Source of the DNA: Akkermansia muciniphila
Lineage (GTDB): Bacteria > Verrucomicrobiota > Verrucomicrobiia > Limisphaerales > UBA9464
Reading direction: 5' to 3'
DNA: 37,942 nt
Assembly: GCA_945860685.1 (NCBI GenBank)
Contig: CAMASJ010000006.1
Location: 1 to 37,942, forward strand
The first letter of the stretch is position 1. The number at the start of each line of letters is the position of its first letter. The position numbers and the translations under genes were made by a program. Below, piece by piece: positions 1 to 9,533 of this stretch. The notes below the pieces were generated by a model, which was not told where the DNA came from, did not search any database, and worked only from the letters and a program-made list of their open reading frames with translations.

Positions 1-639
1 CCTCGCGGACGTAGGCTTGGAACACCTCGGTGTCGGTGGCCCCGGGGCAGGTCATGCAGGCGCTCGTGCCGTCGAGCCGAACCGAGGAGATCATGGTGGT
101 GGTCGTCCAGTGTCCATGCGGACAACCGGCCACCAGGAGCTGGCCGCGCGGGGCCCGCCCGCGCAGGCGGGTCATGTTGGTCTTGGCCGCCGCCTCGTCG
201 ATGAAGACGAGCCTGCCGGCGGCGAGCTGCCCTTGCCCGGCCCGCCACTGCCGTCGAGCCTCGGCGACATCGGCCCGTCCTTGCTCGGCGGCATGGAGCG
301 TCTTTTTCTATATGTCAGCCCGAGGGCCACGAGCGCCTGGTGTACGGCCGGCACCGTGCAGGGCATCGACAGCTTCTCCTTGATCTGCGCCAAGGTCAGG
401 TCGGGCTGGGCGGCCACCAACGCCAAGAGACCTTCCCGGTACTCAGGCAGGATCCTGGCCTTCCTCCCGGAGTAGCGGTGGCGGTGCCCCAGGTCGTTGG
501 TCCGGCGCCGCTGCTGCAGAAGCTTCTTCACCATGCCGACAGACACCCCAAAGCGCTGGGCGACCTCCTCCCGGGTGCCCTGCCGCCCATCATAGGCCGC
601 CACGATCCTCTCCCGCAGATCCAACGACAGCGTTCGCAT
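1..639 (-). CDS. IS630-family transposase, two overlapping frames (-1 frameshift at A5 tract about 303-307), 3' end outside window
   Basis: Frame 0: [47 protein letters not shown]...LGLTYRKRR. Frame -1 continues as [25 protein letters not shown]...[16 protein letters not shown]. Confidence 0.8.
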
Positions 640-690
640 CCCCTATCCATGGATCTTTCGGGGCAGCGTGGCTACAGTTTAGTTTAATGT
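1..690 (-). mobile_element. IS630-family insertion sequence, partial (truncated by window start); right boundary approximate
   Basis: N-terminal HTH transposase ORF (172..639 -) plus a second reading frame (about 309 to 1, minus) giving ...[72 protein letters not shown], typical of the IS630 DDE domain. Outer end placed near the TA-containing tttagtttaat by inference. Confidence 0.8.
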
Positions 691-743
691 GCCTTAGCGC
701 GCGGGCCGTCTTCACTCCCTGCGGATCGATTCCGGCGGTCGGA

Positions 744-3032
744 TCAGCGCTCGGACTCCGACCCCGACCCCGGCGCGCCCTCGGGCGGCGTGGAAGGCAG
801 GATCTTCGCCGGCCCCGGCTGCTGCGCGCGTTCGGGCATCTGCATTCCAGGCGGGAGCGCAGGCATCTTCTTCGGGGCGGCTGCCTTCCGGACCGAGCTC
901 GTCTCGTCCTGCTTGATCGGACGGTGGTAGTACGACGCGTAGTAGTACGTGGTGTAGTAGTAGTACGGGTTGTCGATCGGCACGCCGTTGACGATGAGGC
1001 CGAGGATGGGGGCACCGCGTTGACGGATCGTCTGAACGGCCATTTTTGCGAAGCGGATGGAGGTCTTGCCGGCGCGGACCACGAAGAAGATGCCGTCGAG
1101 GTAGGCGGCGATGGAGAACGTGTCGTCGATCGCGGTGAGCGGCGGGCAGTCGAAGATCACGTAATCGAACTCGGCGCGCAGCTCGCGGATGAGCTCCTTG
1201 GTGTTCGGGCCGATGAGCAGCTCGGACGGGTTGGTCGGGCGTTCGCCGGCACGCATGAAGGACAGGTTCGGGATGTTGGTCTCCCGGATGGCCTCGCGGG
1301 GGGTCAGCTTGCCGTTGAGCACCTCGGCCAGTCCGCCTTCGAGCGGTTGCTCGAAGTAGCCGTTGATGTTGCCGCGGCGGAGGTCCGCGTCGATCAGGAG
1401 CGTGCGGTTGCCCGAGTTCGCCAGGGTGATCGCGAAGTTGGTGGTGAAGGTGGTCTTGCCATCGCCCGGGACCGCCGACGTCACCGCGATGAATCGCTTG
1501 CTGGAACCCTCAGGACTCAGCAGGAGGGTCGACCGGACGCCGCGGAGCGATTCCGCGAACATCGTGTGGGACTTCATCCGGTTGAGCACGAGGTAGCCGT
1601 CCTTGTAGTGGCGTTTGTCGACCTCGGGCAGCTGGCCCATGATCGGTTCCTCCAGTGCCTCCTCGATCTGCTCGGGGCTTTCCAGGCGATCGTCCAGCTT
1701 GGCCAGCAGCCACAACACGGCGATGCCGATCACCAATCCCGCGCTGAACGCCGTGCCGACGATGCCCGGACGGTTCGGACCAAACGGCAGGTCGTCGGCG
1801 ATGCCACGCTGGTAGACGTCGAAGGTGTCGGTGTCGGAGGAGACGGTGGCGATCTTGGAAAGCCGGGCCCGGAGGTCGGTGAGGCCGTCGCTGAGGATCT
1901 GCTGCTCGGTCTCGAGCCGGGAGTAGTCGCCGAGGAGTGCGGTGGAGTTCTGGACATTCTCGGTCATCTCCTCGATGACCGCCGGGAGCTTGCCCGCCTT
2001 GATCTCCAGGGCCCGGATCTGCGCCCTCCGTCCCTCGTCGATGATCTCCAACGTGGCCGCGATGGAGGTCTCGGTGTCGGTGATCCGCCGGCGGAGCTGC
2101 TCCATGTAGGGATGGGACGCCTTGAGGATCTGCAACCGGTTGGTGTAGTCCGTCTGCAGCCGCCTCTGTTCGAGCCGCAGCATCGTGTAGCTCGAACCAG
2201 GGGTGAACCGGCTGCTCGTGTCGTCGTCGCTGTTGGACGCGGGACGCGCGGTGGCGACCTCGGCCGGGTTGCCCTTCACGGTGACGCCACCCGAGGCGAG
2301 TTGCTCGGCGTTGGCTGAGCGGAAGATCTGGATCTCGGTGTCCAGGGACTGCAGCTCGTTCTTGACGTCGTTCAGCTTGGCGGCGGCCCGGAGACCGGCG
2401 TCGCGGATGTCCACGATGTTGTTGCGGCGCTTGAAGTCGGCGAAGGCCTCGCTCGCCTGGTTCAGCTTCTGTTCCTTGTTGATGATCTCGCGGGTGATGA
2501 GTGCCTCGCTGGAACTGATGGTGCTGGCGCGCTGCTGGCGCTTGAACTCGATGAACTCATCGGCCCATGCCGTGGCAAACCGGGCTGCGTAGTCCGAGTT
2601 GGTGCTGACGACCGTGAGGGTATAGACGCCGCCCTTGTCGTAACCGACCGACACCGTGGGGAAGACGAACTTGTTGGAGGAGCTGAGTCCCTCCTGGAGC
2701 TTCTGCTGGACCCGGTTGAGCAGCGTGCCGCCCCGCAGAACCTCGATGATGGCGTCCACGGAGATCGATTCCTCGAACATCGCCATGGCGGTACCCTGGT
2801 TCATCTTGGGCGCCGACATCAGCTTCGCGGAGGCTCGGAACTGGTCCGGCTTGTTCATGGCCACCCAGCCACCGATGGCGGTGCTCAACGAGACCGAGAT
2901 CACCAGCAGCAGCCAGCGGTCGGCGATCATCCGGTAGTACCGCCGGAAGTGCAGGTAGAGGTTGATCCGGTCGACCAGCGACGTGCCGTAGCCCGGAAGG
3001 GGCGCCGAGTAGTTGGAGTAGCCGTATTTCAT
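744..3032 (-). CDS. Polysaccharide co-polymerase / bacterial tyrosine autokinase (Wzc/CpsD-like)
   Basis: N-terminal Wzz-like region with TM segments; Walker A SAVPGDGKTTFTTNFA; LLIDADLRRG; FDYVIFDCPP; C-terminal Tyr cluster NPYYYYTTYYYASYYHRP typical of BY-kinases. Confidence 0.92.
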   Translation of the reverse strand: MKYGYSNYSAPLPGYGTSLVDRINLYLHFRRYYRMIADRWLLLVISVSLSTAIGGWVAMNKPDQFRASAKLMSAPKMNQGTAMAMFEESISVDAIIEVLRGGTLLNRVQQKLQEGLSSSNKFVFPTVSVGYDKGGVYTLTVVSTNSDYAARFATAWADEFIEFKRQQRASTISSSEALITREIINKEQKLNQASEAFADFKRRNNIVDIRDAGLRAAAKLNDVKNELQSLDTEIQIFRSANAEQLASGGVTVKGNPAEVATARPASNSDDDTSSRFTPGSSYTMLRLEQRRLQTDYTNRLQILKASHPYMEQLRRRITDTETSIAATLEIIDEGRRAQIRALEIKAGKLPAVIEEMTENVQNSTALLGDYSRLETEQQILSDGLTDLRARLSKIATVSSDTDTFDVYQRGIADDLPFGPNRPGIVGTAFSAGLVIGIAVLWLLAKLDDRLESPEQIEEALEEPIMGQLPEVDKRHYKDGYLVLNRMKSHTMFAESLRGVRSTLLLSPEGSSKRFIAVTSAVPGDGKTTFTTNFAITLANSGNRTLLIDADLRRGNINGYFEQPLEGGLAEVLNGKLTPREAIRETNIPNLSFMRAGERPTNPSELLIGPNTKELIRELRAEFDYVIFDCPPLTAIDDTFSIAAYLDGIFFVVRAGKTSIRFAKMAVQTIRQRGAPILGLIVNGVPIDNPYYYYTTYYYASYYHRPIKQDETSSVRKAAAPKKMPALPPGMQMPERAQQPGPAKILPSTPPEGAPGSGSESER

Positions 3033-3050
3033 GGTGACTCGGAAACGGGA

Positions 3051-3791
3051 TCAGAAGCGGATGCCGACGGCCGGAACCTCGATGCGGTCTCCGTCCTGCA
3101 GCCGGATGTCCATGCTGCGCGCGTTCTCCTTGAGGATCTTGTCGACGTTCACGGTGAACGACTTGGTGACGCCGGTGGTGGGGTCCTTCCGGTGGAGCTT
3201 CACCTTCTTGAGGTTGGCCATCTCGTTGCGACCCAGTCCGATGAGGGCGTCGCTCAGGAAGACCTCCTCGTTCTCGGGGATCGGGATGGTTCCGTTGATC
3301 TCCCCGAAGACCCGGGCCTTGGCGATGCCGGCGACAGAAGCGGAGGCGCTGTTGTTCACGGAGGCCAGATCCAGCTGGACCGTGGCGTTCTGATAGAACC
3401 GTTCGTCGAGCATCCGCTTCACCTCGGCGCGGATGTCGGCCAGCTTTTTGCCACGGACGTCGACGGTCACGTACTCCGTGAACTGACCCGAGACCGGGAA
3501 GTGGACCTCGCCGGCGTCAGTGACCATCGCCTCTTGGGCGGCCTGCGACGGGGCCGGGTCCTCGAGGACGCTGTAGCGGAACACGTCGCGCGGCTTGAAG
3601 TCGCGCTCTGAGGCGTTGATGAGCTTGGACGTGCCCTTGTCCTTCTCAGCGGGAGAGTTGGTCCCCTTCGCAACGGCGGTTGCCGCCAGGTTGTCGGCCT
3701 GGGGCGACGTCGGGGGAGAAGTCACCGGGGTCGGGGACTGGGCAACGGCCAGGAGGGCGGTGAGAGCGGACGCGGAGAGGATCCTCTTCAT
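3051..3791 (-). CDS. Polysaccharide biosynthesis/export protein (Wza-like, SLBB)
   Basis: FKPRDVFRYSVLEDP...VTDAGEVHFPVSGQFTEYVTVDVRGKKLADIRAEVKRMLDERFYQNATVQLDL...VFGEINGTIPIPENEEVFLSDALIGLGR...LQDGDRIEVPA; directly upstream of the BY-kinase. Confidence 0.88.
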   Translation of the reverse strand: MKRILSASALTALLAVAQSPTPVTSPPTSPQADNLAATAVAKGTNSPAEKDKGTSKLINASERDFKPRDVFRYSVLEDPAPSQAAQEAMVTDAGEVHFPVSGQFTEYVTVDVRGKKLADIRAEVKRMLDERFYQNATVQLDLASVNNSASASVAGIAKARVFGEINGTIPIPENEEVFLSDALIGLGRNEMANLKKVKLHRKDPTTGVTKSFTVNVDKILKENARSMDIRLQDGDRIEVPAVGIRF

Positions 3792-3793
3792 CT

Positions 3794-5293
3794 TCAGAAC
3801 TGGTAGTTCAAGCTCAGCATCACGGTGTTCTGGTTGAAATTGCGGAGCTGCAGATCGCTGGACCGCACGCCATAGGTGTAGCCGAGACTTCCCGACAGGT
3901 TGTTGGAGAACCGATAGCTCAACGTCAGTCCCGCCGTGTAGTTTTCGCTGACCCGACCCGGCAACGGCAGCGAGACGATTCCGTTGCCCAGGTCCACCGA
4001 ACCAGGGGGAAAGTAATAGAGCTCGCCGAGCCCGTCATCCACCATTCCGGGGATGGTCGGATCGAAGGACTCCGGTGGGATCCGGAAGGCTTCCCGGGGA
4101 AGGCTGAGCTCCGAACCCGAATCGGTGGAGTTCACATAGCCGCCGGAAAGCTGGAAGGTGGCCCTCTCGGTGACGTTCCATGACAGGATCACGTTCGCGA
4201 AGAACTGTTCGGTGAAGTTGTTGCCGAAGCCGGTGTTGGCCCCGCTTCCGGCGGCGAGGGTGTATTCCCAATAGCGCCGGAACCGGTGGCTGACGGAAAG
4301 GTCGTAGGTGATGCCGTTGAAGTTGGAAGCGTCCGCCACCCGGCCGTTCCGGTCGAACTGCGTCACCGAGTAGCGGACATGCGAGCTGACGTTGAAGTAG
4401 CGCCCCGGTTGCCAGGCCGCCAGCAGGCCGCCGGAGTAGGAGGTTGAACTGTTCTGGAAGTCGGTCTGGAAGGCCTGTGTCGACGCGCTGGCGGAGGTTC
4501 CAACGGTCCAGACTGGCCCCAGCCGACGGTAGAGCGCCGTGCTCGCGACGTGGGAGTCTCGGTTCAGGACGTCGAACGACTTGGAACCCGTGAGTCCCCG
4601 CTCCAACGTGTAGCTGTAGCCGCCTTGCAGCGACAGATCCCGCGAAAGGATCCAGGAGGCCGACATGCCGATCGTGTTCTGGATGCGCCGGAAAGCGGCG
4701 GTCTCCGCGGAGCCGGTCGTCACCAACTCCGGTCGCTGCGAAATGCTGGCCGGGGTCGATGTCTGGTTGAACAGGCTGATCCGGACATTCCCGGCGATCA
4801 CCATCCAGTCGATGGTGGAGTTCGGCGAAACGGTCAGGGAGTCGAGCTGTTCCTGGATCAGATGCTTCTGGTAGCCAACGCCGACGTCGATCCGCAGCGT
4901 GTTCATGTCGGTCACCGGCCATTCGAGCGTGGTGTTGAACATCGGGGTGACCACGATGTCGTCGGCCCGGCCCAGGGCCTGCTCGGTGAACAGGGCATTG
5001 TCGGTGTAGCTGACGGAGGTGGCGGCGGAGAAGAGGGCGGATACCGGTCCGAAACGGATGTTGTATGGGCCGCGACGGAGCTGCGTGTTGGAGACGGGCC
5101 GGTAGGGAATTCCGCCGTTGCCCTGGAGGTTCAGTGCCGAGGCCGGGTCGTCGTTGAGGAACGAGGTGGCCTGGGATGCGTCCTGCGCGGAAACCCGGAA
5201 AAGGCAGGCGGCAGATACCGCCGCGGCCAGGGCGGCACGCGACCGGGAATGGCACTGTGCCCTGAGGCTCTTGGATGCGGATGCGGGATCCAT
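3794..5293 (-). CDS. Outer-membrane beta-barrel protein of the exopolysaccharide cluster (putative beta-barrel porin type)
   Basis: Start re-assigned to MDPASASKSLRAQCHSRSRAALAAAVSAACLFRVSAQ (signal-peptide-like) instead of the 5557 start; alternating aromatic strands and terminal ...QNTVMLSLNYQF typical of OM barrels. Confidence 0.75.
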   Translation of the reverse strand: MDPASASKSLRAQCHSRSRAALAAAVSAACLFRVSAQDASQATSFLNDDPASALNLQGNGGIPYRPVSNTQLRRGPYNIRFGPVSALFSAATSVSYTDNALFTEQALGRADDIVVTPMFNTTLEWPVTDMNTLRIDVGVGYQKHLIQEQLDSLTVSPNSTIDWMVIAGNVRISLFNQTSTPASISQRPELVTTGSAETAAFRRIQNTIGMSASWILSRDLSLQGGYSYTLERGLTGSKSFDVLNRDSHVASTALYRRLGPVWTVGTSASASTQAFQTDFQNSSTSYSGGLLAAWQPGRYFNVSSHVRYSVTQFDRNGRVADASNFNGITYDLSVSHRFRRYWEYTLAAGSGANTGFGNNFTEQFFANVILSWNVTERATFQLSGGYVNSTDSGSELSLPREAFRIPPESFDPTIPGMVDDGLGELYYFPPGSVDLGNGIVSLPLPGRVSENYTAGLTLSYRFSNNLSGSLGYTYGVRSSDLQLRNFNQNTVMLSLNYQF

Positions 5294-5429
5294 GGGTTTC
5301 GGCGGGCCCGAACCCGGGTCCGGCGCGTCCTTGTAAATAGCGGCCGGATCGGGACGCGGCCACTTCCAAAGTGGCCGGCATCCCGGCTCCAGTCCGTCGT
5401 CCCGTGCATCGGCCGGCACATCGGTCCCC

Positions 5430-7193
5430 TTAACCCGCCAGGCCTCCATCGCCGACGCGCTGGAGACGGGAGAAGTAGCCCTCCCCGGCCAGCAACCTCT
5501 CCGGGCTCCCCTGCTCGACCACCTTTCCCTCGCGCAAGACCACCACACGGTCCGCATGCCGGATGGTCTCCAGCCGATGGGCGACGATCAGCGTGGTCCG
5601 GCCCACGGCCAGGCGTCGAAGCGCGGCCACAACCGCCGCCTCGCTCTCCCGGTCCAGCGCACTGGTGGGTTCGTCGAGCAGCAGCACCGGGGCGTCCTTG
5701 AGGAAGGCCCGGGCCAGATTGATCCGCTGTTTCTCGCCGGTGCTCAGGCGCGCCGCTCCGTCGCCGACCACGGTGTCGTAGCCCTGGGGGAGCCTCAGGA
5801 TGAACTCGTGCGCACTCGCCGACCTCGCGGCCGCCTCGATCTCGGGACGCGTCGCCCCTTCCCGCGCGAAGCCGATGTTCTCCGCGATCGTCGCCGGGAG
5901 CAGCAACGGCTCCTGGAGCACCAGCGCGATCCGACGCCTCAGTTGTGCGCGGTCCAGGTCCCGCAGCGGCACCCCATCCCAGAGCACCTCCCCAAGGTCC
6001 GGGTCGAGGAAGCGCGGGATCATCTGGAGCAGCGTCGTCTTCCCCGCGCCGCTCGGACCGATCAACGCCACCGTCTCCCCCGCCGGGATGCGGAGGTCCA
6101 GTCCGTCCAGCACTCGGCGTCCGGACTCGTAGCCGAATCCGACGCCGCGGAACTCCAATCCCGCGCCGCCTTCCGCCTCCGGAGGCATCGCACGTCCCGC
6201 GCCGGCGGTTTCCGGGTCGGGCCGGAGCAGTTCGAGCACGCGGCCAGCACCGGCCCGGGCGTTGGAGACGGTGCCGCCCACGTGGGAAAGCTGGTTCAGG
6301 GGTTCGTAGAGCTGCGTGAGGTAGGCCAGGAAGACCAGGAGCCGTCCCGGGCTCAGACGTTCCGCCAGCACCTCCCTCGCCCCGGCTGCGAGGATGGCGG
6401 CGGTCCCGAGCCCCAGCACCACCGCCACCAGCGCGAGGTAGAGCACTTCGATCCGATGCTGGCGCCAGCGCGCAAGGAACGCCTCTCCGGCACGTCCGGC
6501 GAAGGCCTCCGACTCGCGGCGTTCCCGGGTGAACACCTGCACCAACTGCAGGTTGGCCACCAGCTGCTGCACCGAGGACGCGATCCCCGCATCGGCGTCC
6601 TGGGCCTTGCCGGCCGCCCGGGCCAGCCTGGGTCCCAGCAGCCGGATCACCCCCACCAACACCGGAACCGTGGCCAGGGAGACGAGGGTCAACCGCCCGT
6701 TCACCTGCCACATCACCACCGTCATGGTCACGATTCCGGCCGTGGCGGTGAGCACGGTGAAGACGCCCTGGTTGAACAGGGTCTGCACGGAATAGGTGTC
6801 CCAGGTCGCACGGTAGATCAGGTCGCCCGCCTGCGAGCCATGGAGGCGCCGGAGCGAAAGCCCGAGGAGCCGGTCGAAGACCGCCTGCCGCACGCGGGTG
6901 AGTCCCCGCAGTCCGGTCGAGATGACCACCGCCTGAAGCGCCGAGTTCGCCAGCGCATGCAGCACGTGCAGCCCGAACGCCAAACCCGCGAAACCAAGCA
7001 CCGTCCTGAAGCGTTCCTCCGTCGTCGTCGGATCGGTCGACCGCTGGAAGAGCAGGTCCACGATCCACGCCGTGGGCCACGGCTTCAGGACCGCCGCCGT
7101 GGTGGTGACACCGAGCAGGGCCACGGCGACGAGGACGCGCCACCAATCCTCGCGGTAGAAGCGGAGGATCTGGAGGAGCCAATGCCGGGGCAT
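5430..7193 (-). CDS. ABC transporter, fused permease/ATPase (MsbA-like exporter)
   Basis: N-terminal TM region; Walker A IGPSGAGKTTLLQ; signature LSTGEKQRINLARAFL; Walker B VLLLDEPTSALD; H-loop LIVAHRLETIRHADRVVVL. Confidence 0.93.
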   Translation of the reverse strand: MPRHWLLQILRFYREDWWRVLVAVALLGVTTTAAVLKPWPTAWIVDLLFQRSTDPTTTEERFRTVLGFAGLAFGLHVLHALANSALQAVVISTGLRGLTRVRQAVFDRLLGLSLRRLHGSQAGDLIYRATWDTYSVQTLFNQGVFTVLTATAGIVTMTVVMWQVNGRLTLVSLATVPVLVGVIRLLGPRLARAAGKAQDADAGIASSVQQLVANLQLVQVFTRERRESEAFAGRAGEAFLARWRQHRIEVLYLALVAVVLGLGTAAILAAGAREVLAERLSPGRLLVFLAYLTQLYEPLNQLSHVGGTVSNARAGAGRVLELLRPDPETAGAGRAMPPEAEGGAGLEFRGVGFGYESGRRVLDGLDLRIPAGETVALIGPSGAGKTTLLQMIPRFLDPDLGEVLWDGVPLRDLDRAQLRRRIALVLQEPLLLPATIAENIGFAREGATRPEIEAAARSASAHEFILRLPQGYDTVVGDGAARLSTGEKQRINLARAFLKDAPVLLLDEPTSALDRESEAAVVAALRRLAVGRTTLIVAHRLETIRHADRVVVLREGKVVEQGSPERLLAGEGYFSRLQRVGDGGLAG

Positions 7194-7216
7194 GGGAGGT
7201 CGGGCGGACGTGGGCG

Positions 7217-7960
7217 TCAGGACCGGGAGGCCAACAGGGCCTCGACCCGCGCCACGTCCGCGGGGACGTCGACGCCGACGCTGTCGTGGTCCACGGGCGC
7301 GACCGTGATCGCGATGCCGTTCTCGAGCGCGCGCAGCTGTTCGAGCTTCTCGGCCGCCTCGAGGGACGAGACCGGGAAGGTCACCAGCCGGAGCAACGTC
7401 TCACGCCGGTATCCGTAGATGCCGAGGTGCTTGCGGAAGGGGAAGGACGCCAACTGCTCGGCGGCCGGACATTCGGCGTGGTCGCGCAGGTAGGGTACGG
7501 TCCGACGCGAGAAGTAGAGCGCTCGGCCGTCGACGGCCACGACCACCTTCACCACGTTCGGGTTGTCGTATTCAGCGAGGCTCCGGACCGGCGTGGAGGC
7601 GGTGCTCATCTCGGATCGGCCGAGGGCCGACGCCACGGCGTCGATGACCGCGGGATCCATGAGGGGTTCGTCGCCCTGGATGTTGACGTAGCCGTCCGCG
7701 GCGACCCTTCCGGCGACCTCGGCGATGCGGTCGGTGCCGCTGGGATGATCCTCCCGCGTCATCTCCACCCGGCAGAAACGGCTGGCGAACTCGGCGATAC
7801 GCGGGTCGTCCGTGGCCACGATGACGTCGGCGAGGGACTTCGAGAGGCGGCAGCGTTCGACGACCCGTTGGACGAGCGGGACCCCGGCGATGGGGTGGAG
7901 CGGCTTGCCGGGGAAACGGGTGGAGGCGTAGCGGGCGGGTATCACGCCGATGAGCTTCAT
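7217..7960 (-). CDS. kdsB: 3-deoxy-manno-octulosonate cytidylyltransferase (CMP-Kdo synthetase)
   Basis: MKLIGVIPARYASTRFPGKPLHPIAGVPLVQRVVER...VIVATDDPRI...NIQGDEPLMDP...HLGIYGYRRETLLRLV, canonical KdsB motifs. Confidence 0.96.
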   Translation of the reverse strand: MKLIGVIPARYASTRFPGKPLHPIAGVPLVQRVVERCRLSKSLADVIVATDDPRIAEFASRFCRVEMTREDHPSGTDRIAEVAGRVAADGYVNIQGDEPLMDPAVIDAVASALGRSEMSTASTPVRSLAEYDNPNVVKVVVAVDGRALYFSRRTVPYLRDHAECPAAEQLASFPFRKHLGIYGYRRETLLRLVTFPVSSLEAAEKLEQLRALENGIAITVAPVDHDSVGVDVPADVARVEALLASRS

Positions 7961-8042
7961 CGGGGTTCAGGCTAGGGACCGCGGGAGCGGAATTCGACGC
8001 CGGAGTTGGGAACGGCGGTTGCCGGGACCTCTGTGGCAAACC

Positions 8043-9533
8043 CTACCCGGGGCCGTGAGAGAGCGGGAGACGGACCGTGAAGGTCGCGCCTTCGCCAGGA
8101 GTGCTCCGGCACTCGACCGTTCCACTCATCGCCTCGGCGAGACGCTTCACGATCGAGAGTCCCAAACCTGTGGAACTCTCCCCGGCGGTCGGCTTGGCGC
8201 TCAGGCGCGTGTACTTCCGGAAGAGCTTCTTCTGGTCCTCCGGCGTCAGGCCGGGTCCGCGGTCGACCACGGACACCGCGCCCCGCCCCTCCGCCGACGT
8301 GATCCGGATCCACACCTCGGACGATGGAGGCGAGTACTTCACGGCGTTCGAGACGAGGTTGTCGAGGATCTGCGTCAACGCCCCGGGATCGGCCTCGACG
8401 AACACCGGGGCGGCGGCCTCCAGGTTCAGTCGGATCTCCTTGCGCAGGGCCGTGTCGCGGTTGTGTCCGAGGCTCTCCCCGACCAGGGCGTTCAGGTCGC
8501 AGCGCCCGATCCGGGAAGTGTAGCGGCCCTCCTCGATGGCGTTGGCGTCGAGCAGGTCGGTGATGAGGTTCCGCATCCGGGAACTCGCCTTGATGATCCC
8601 CTCGCAGGTCTGGGGGATGTCCGCGGCGTCCTGGGACATGGCCAGCAGCTCGGCGTTGCCGATGATGGCGGTGAGCGGGTTCTTGAGGTCGTGGGCGGCG
8701 ATTCCGAGGAACTCGGTCTTCTCCTCGTTGAGCTGCTGCAGCTGGGCGTTGGAGGACTCCAGCCGCAGGAGCGCTTCCTGCATCTTCCGCTGCGCCTTGA
8801 GGCGGCTGTTCTCGAAGATGACCCCGAGCAGGAACAGGAAGACGATCAGGGTCAGGTAGCCGGCGGCGGAAACGACCGGTTCCCAGCGATCCGCATAGGT
8901 CGGCGGAAGGTGTATGCCGGCGAAGTCGAGGGCGATCACCACCGCGGCCGAGGCGAGGCTCGCCAGGGCCCAGCCCCAGGCGGCACGGGAACACACCAGG
9001 AGCAACGCGCACAGCGGGACGGTCACAAGCCAGGCGATCGAATGGCCGTCGTGCCCGCCTTCGAGGAAACAGAGCACCGTGAACCCGAACCACATGGTGC
9101 CGGTCAGGAGGTTGCCGACCCGGAGGTAGGGCACGCCCGTGCGAAGGACGAAGGGAGCGGCGAGAAACCCGATGCTGGACACCGCGACGACACCCGCGCC
9201 CCACAGGTGCCCGATGAGCGCGTAGAAAAGGGTGAACGCAAAGCCCGAGGCGGCCCCGAGGAAACCGAACCGGACGATGAGCCGCGCATGACGGGTCGCC
9301 TCGGGATTGGTGAGCAGTTCGACAGGAATGAAGCCGTCCGACCATAGCAGGAACGCGCGGATGGGCTCCACGAGGCGCAACCGGAGCGGCGGGACGTTGC
9401 GGGATTGGAATTCCGGCTTCAAAGGACCTGGGCTATCGGTAGCCCGAATCGGCACGACCGCATCCCCCCGGACACATCGGCGGGAACGGGGTCCGACCTG
9501 AGATTCCGACCATGAGCGCATCGCAACTGGCAT
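8043..9533 (-). CDS. Membrane-bound sensor histidine kinase (HisKA/HATPase_c); start uncertain
   Basis: Multiple TM helices; H-box FLGIAAHDLKNPLTAIIGNAELL; N-box ILDNLVSNAVKYSPPSSEVWI; VVDRGPGLTPEDQKKLFRKYTR; STGLGLSIVKRLAEAMSG. The listed start overlaps the divergent ORF at 9512, so the true start is probably further in. Confidence 0.9.
   Translation of the reverse strand: MPVAMRSWSESQVGPRSRRCVRGDAVVPIRATDSPGPLKPEFQSRNVPPLRLRLVEPIRAFLLWSDGFIPVELLTNPEATRHARLIVRFGFLGAASGFAFTLFYALIGHLWGAGVVAVSSIGFLAAPFVLRTGVPYLRVGNLLTGTMWFGFTVLCFLEGGHDGHSIAWLVTVPLCALLLVCSRAAWGWALASLASAAVVIALDFAGIHLPPTYADRWEPVVSAAGYLTLIVFLFLLGVIFENSRLKAQRKMQEALLRLESSNAQLQQLNEEKTEFLGIAAHDLKNPLTAIIGNAELLAMSQDAADIPQTCEGIIKASSRMRNLITDLLDANAIEEGRYTSRIGRCDLNALVGESLGHNRDTALRKEIRLNLEAAAPVFVEADPGALTQILDNLVSNAVKYSPPSSEVWIRITSAEGRGAVSVVDRGPGLTPEDQKKLFRKYTRLSAKPTAGESSTGLGLSIVKRLAEAMSGTVECRSTPGEGATFTVRLPLSHGPG

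Noticed and set aside
687-2318. 543-aa plus-strand ORF
   Set aside because: Antisense to the BY-kinase gene; no domain signal.
5131-7182. 683-aa minus-strand ORF overlapping the ABC transporter
   Set aside because: Out-of-frame P/R/G-rich translation of the ABC gene; the 5430..7193 frame holds all ABC motifs.
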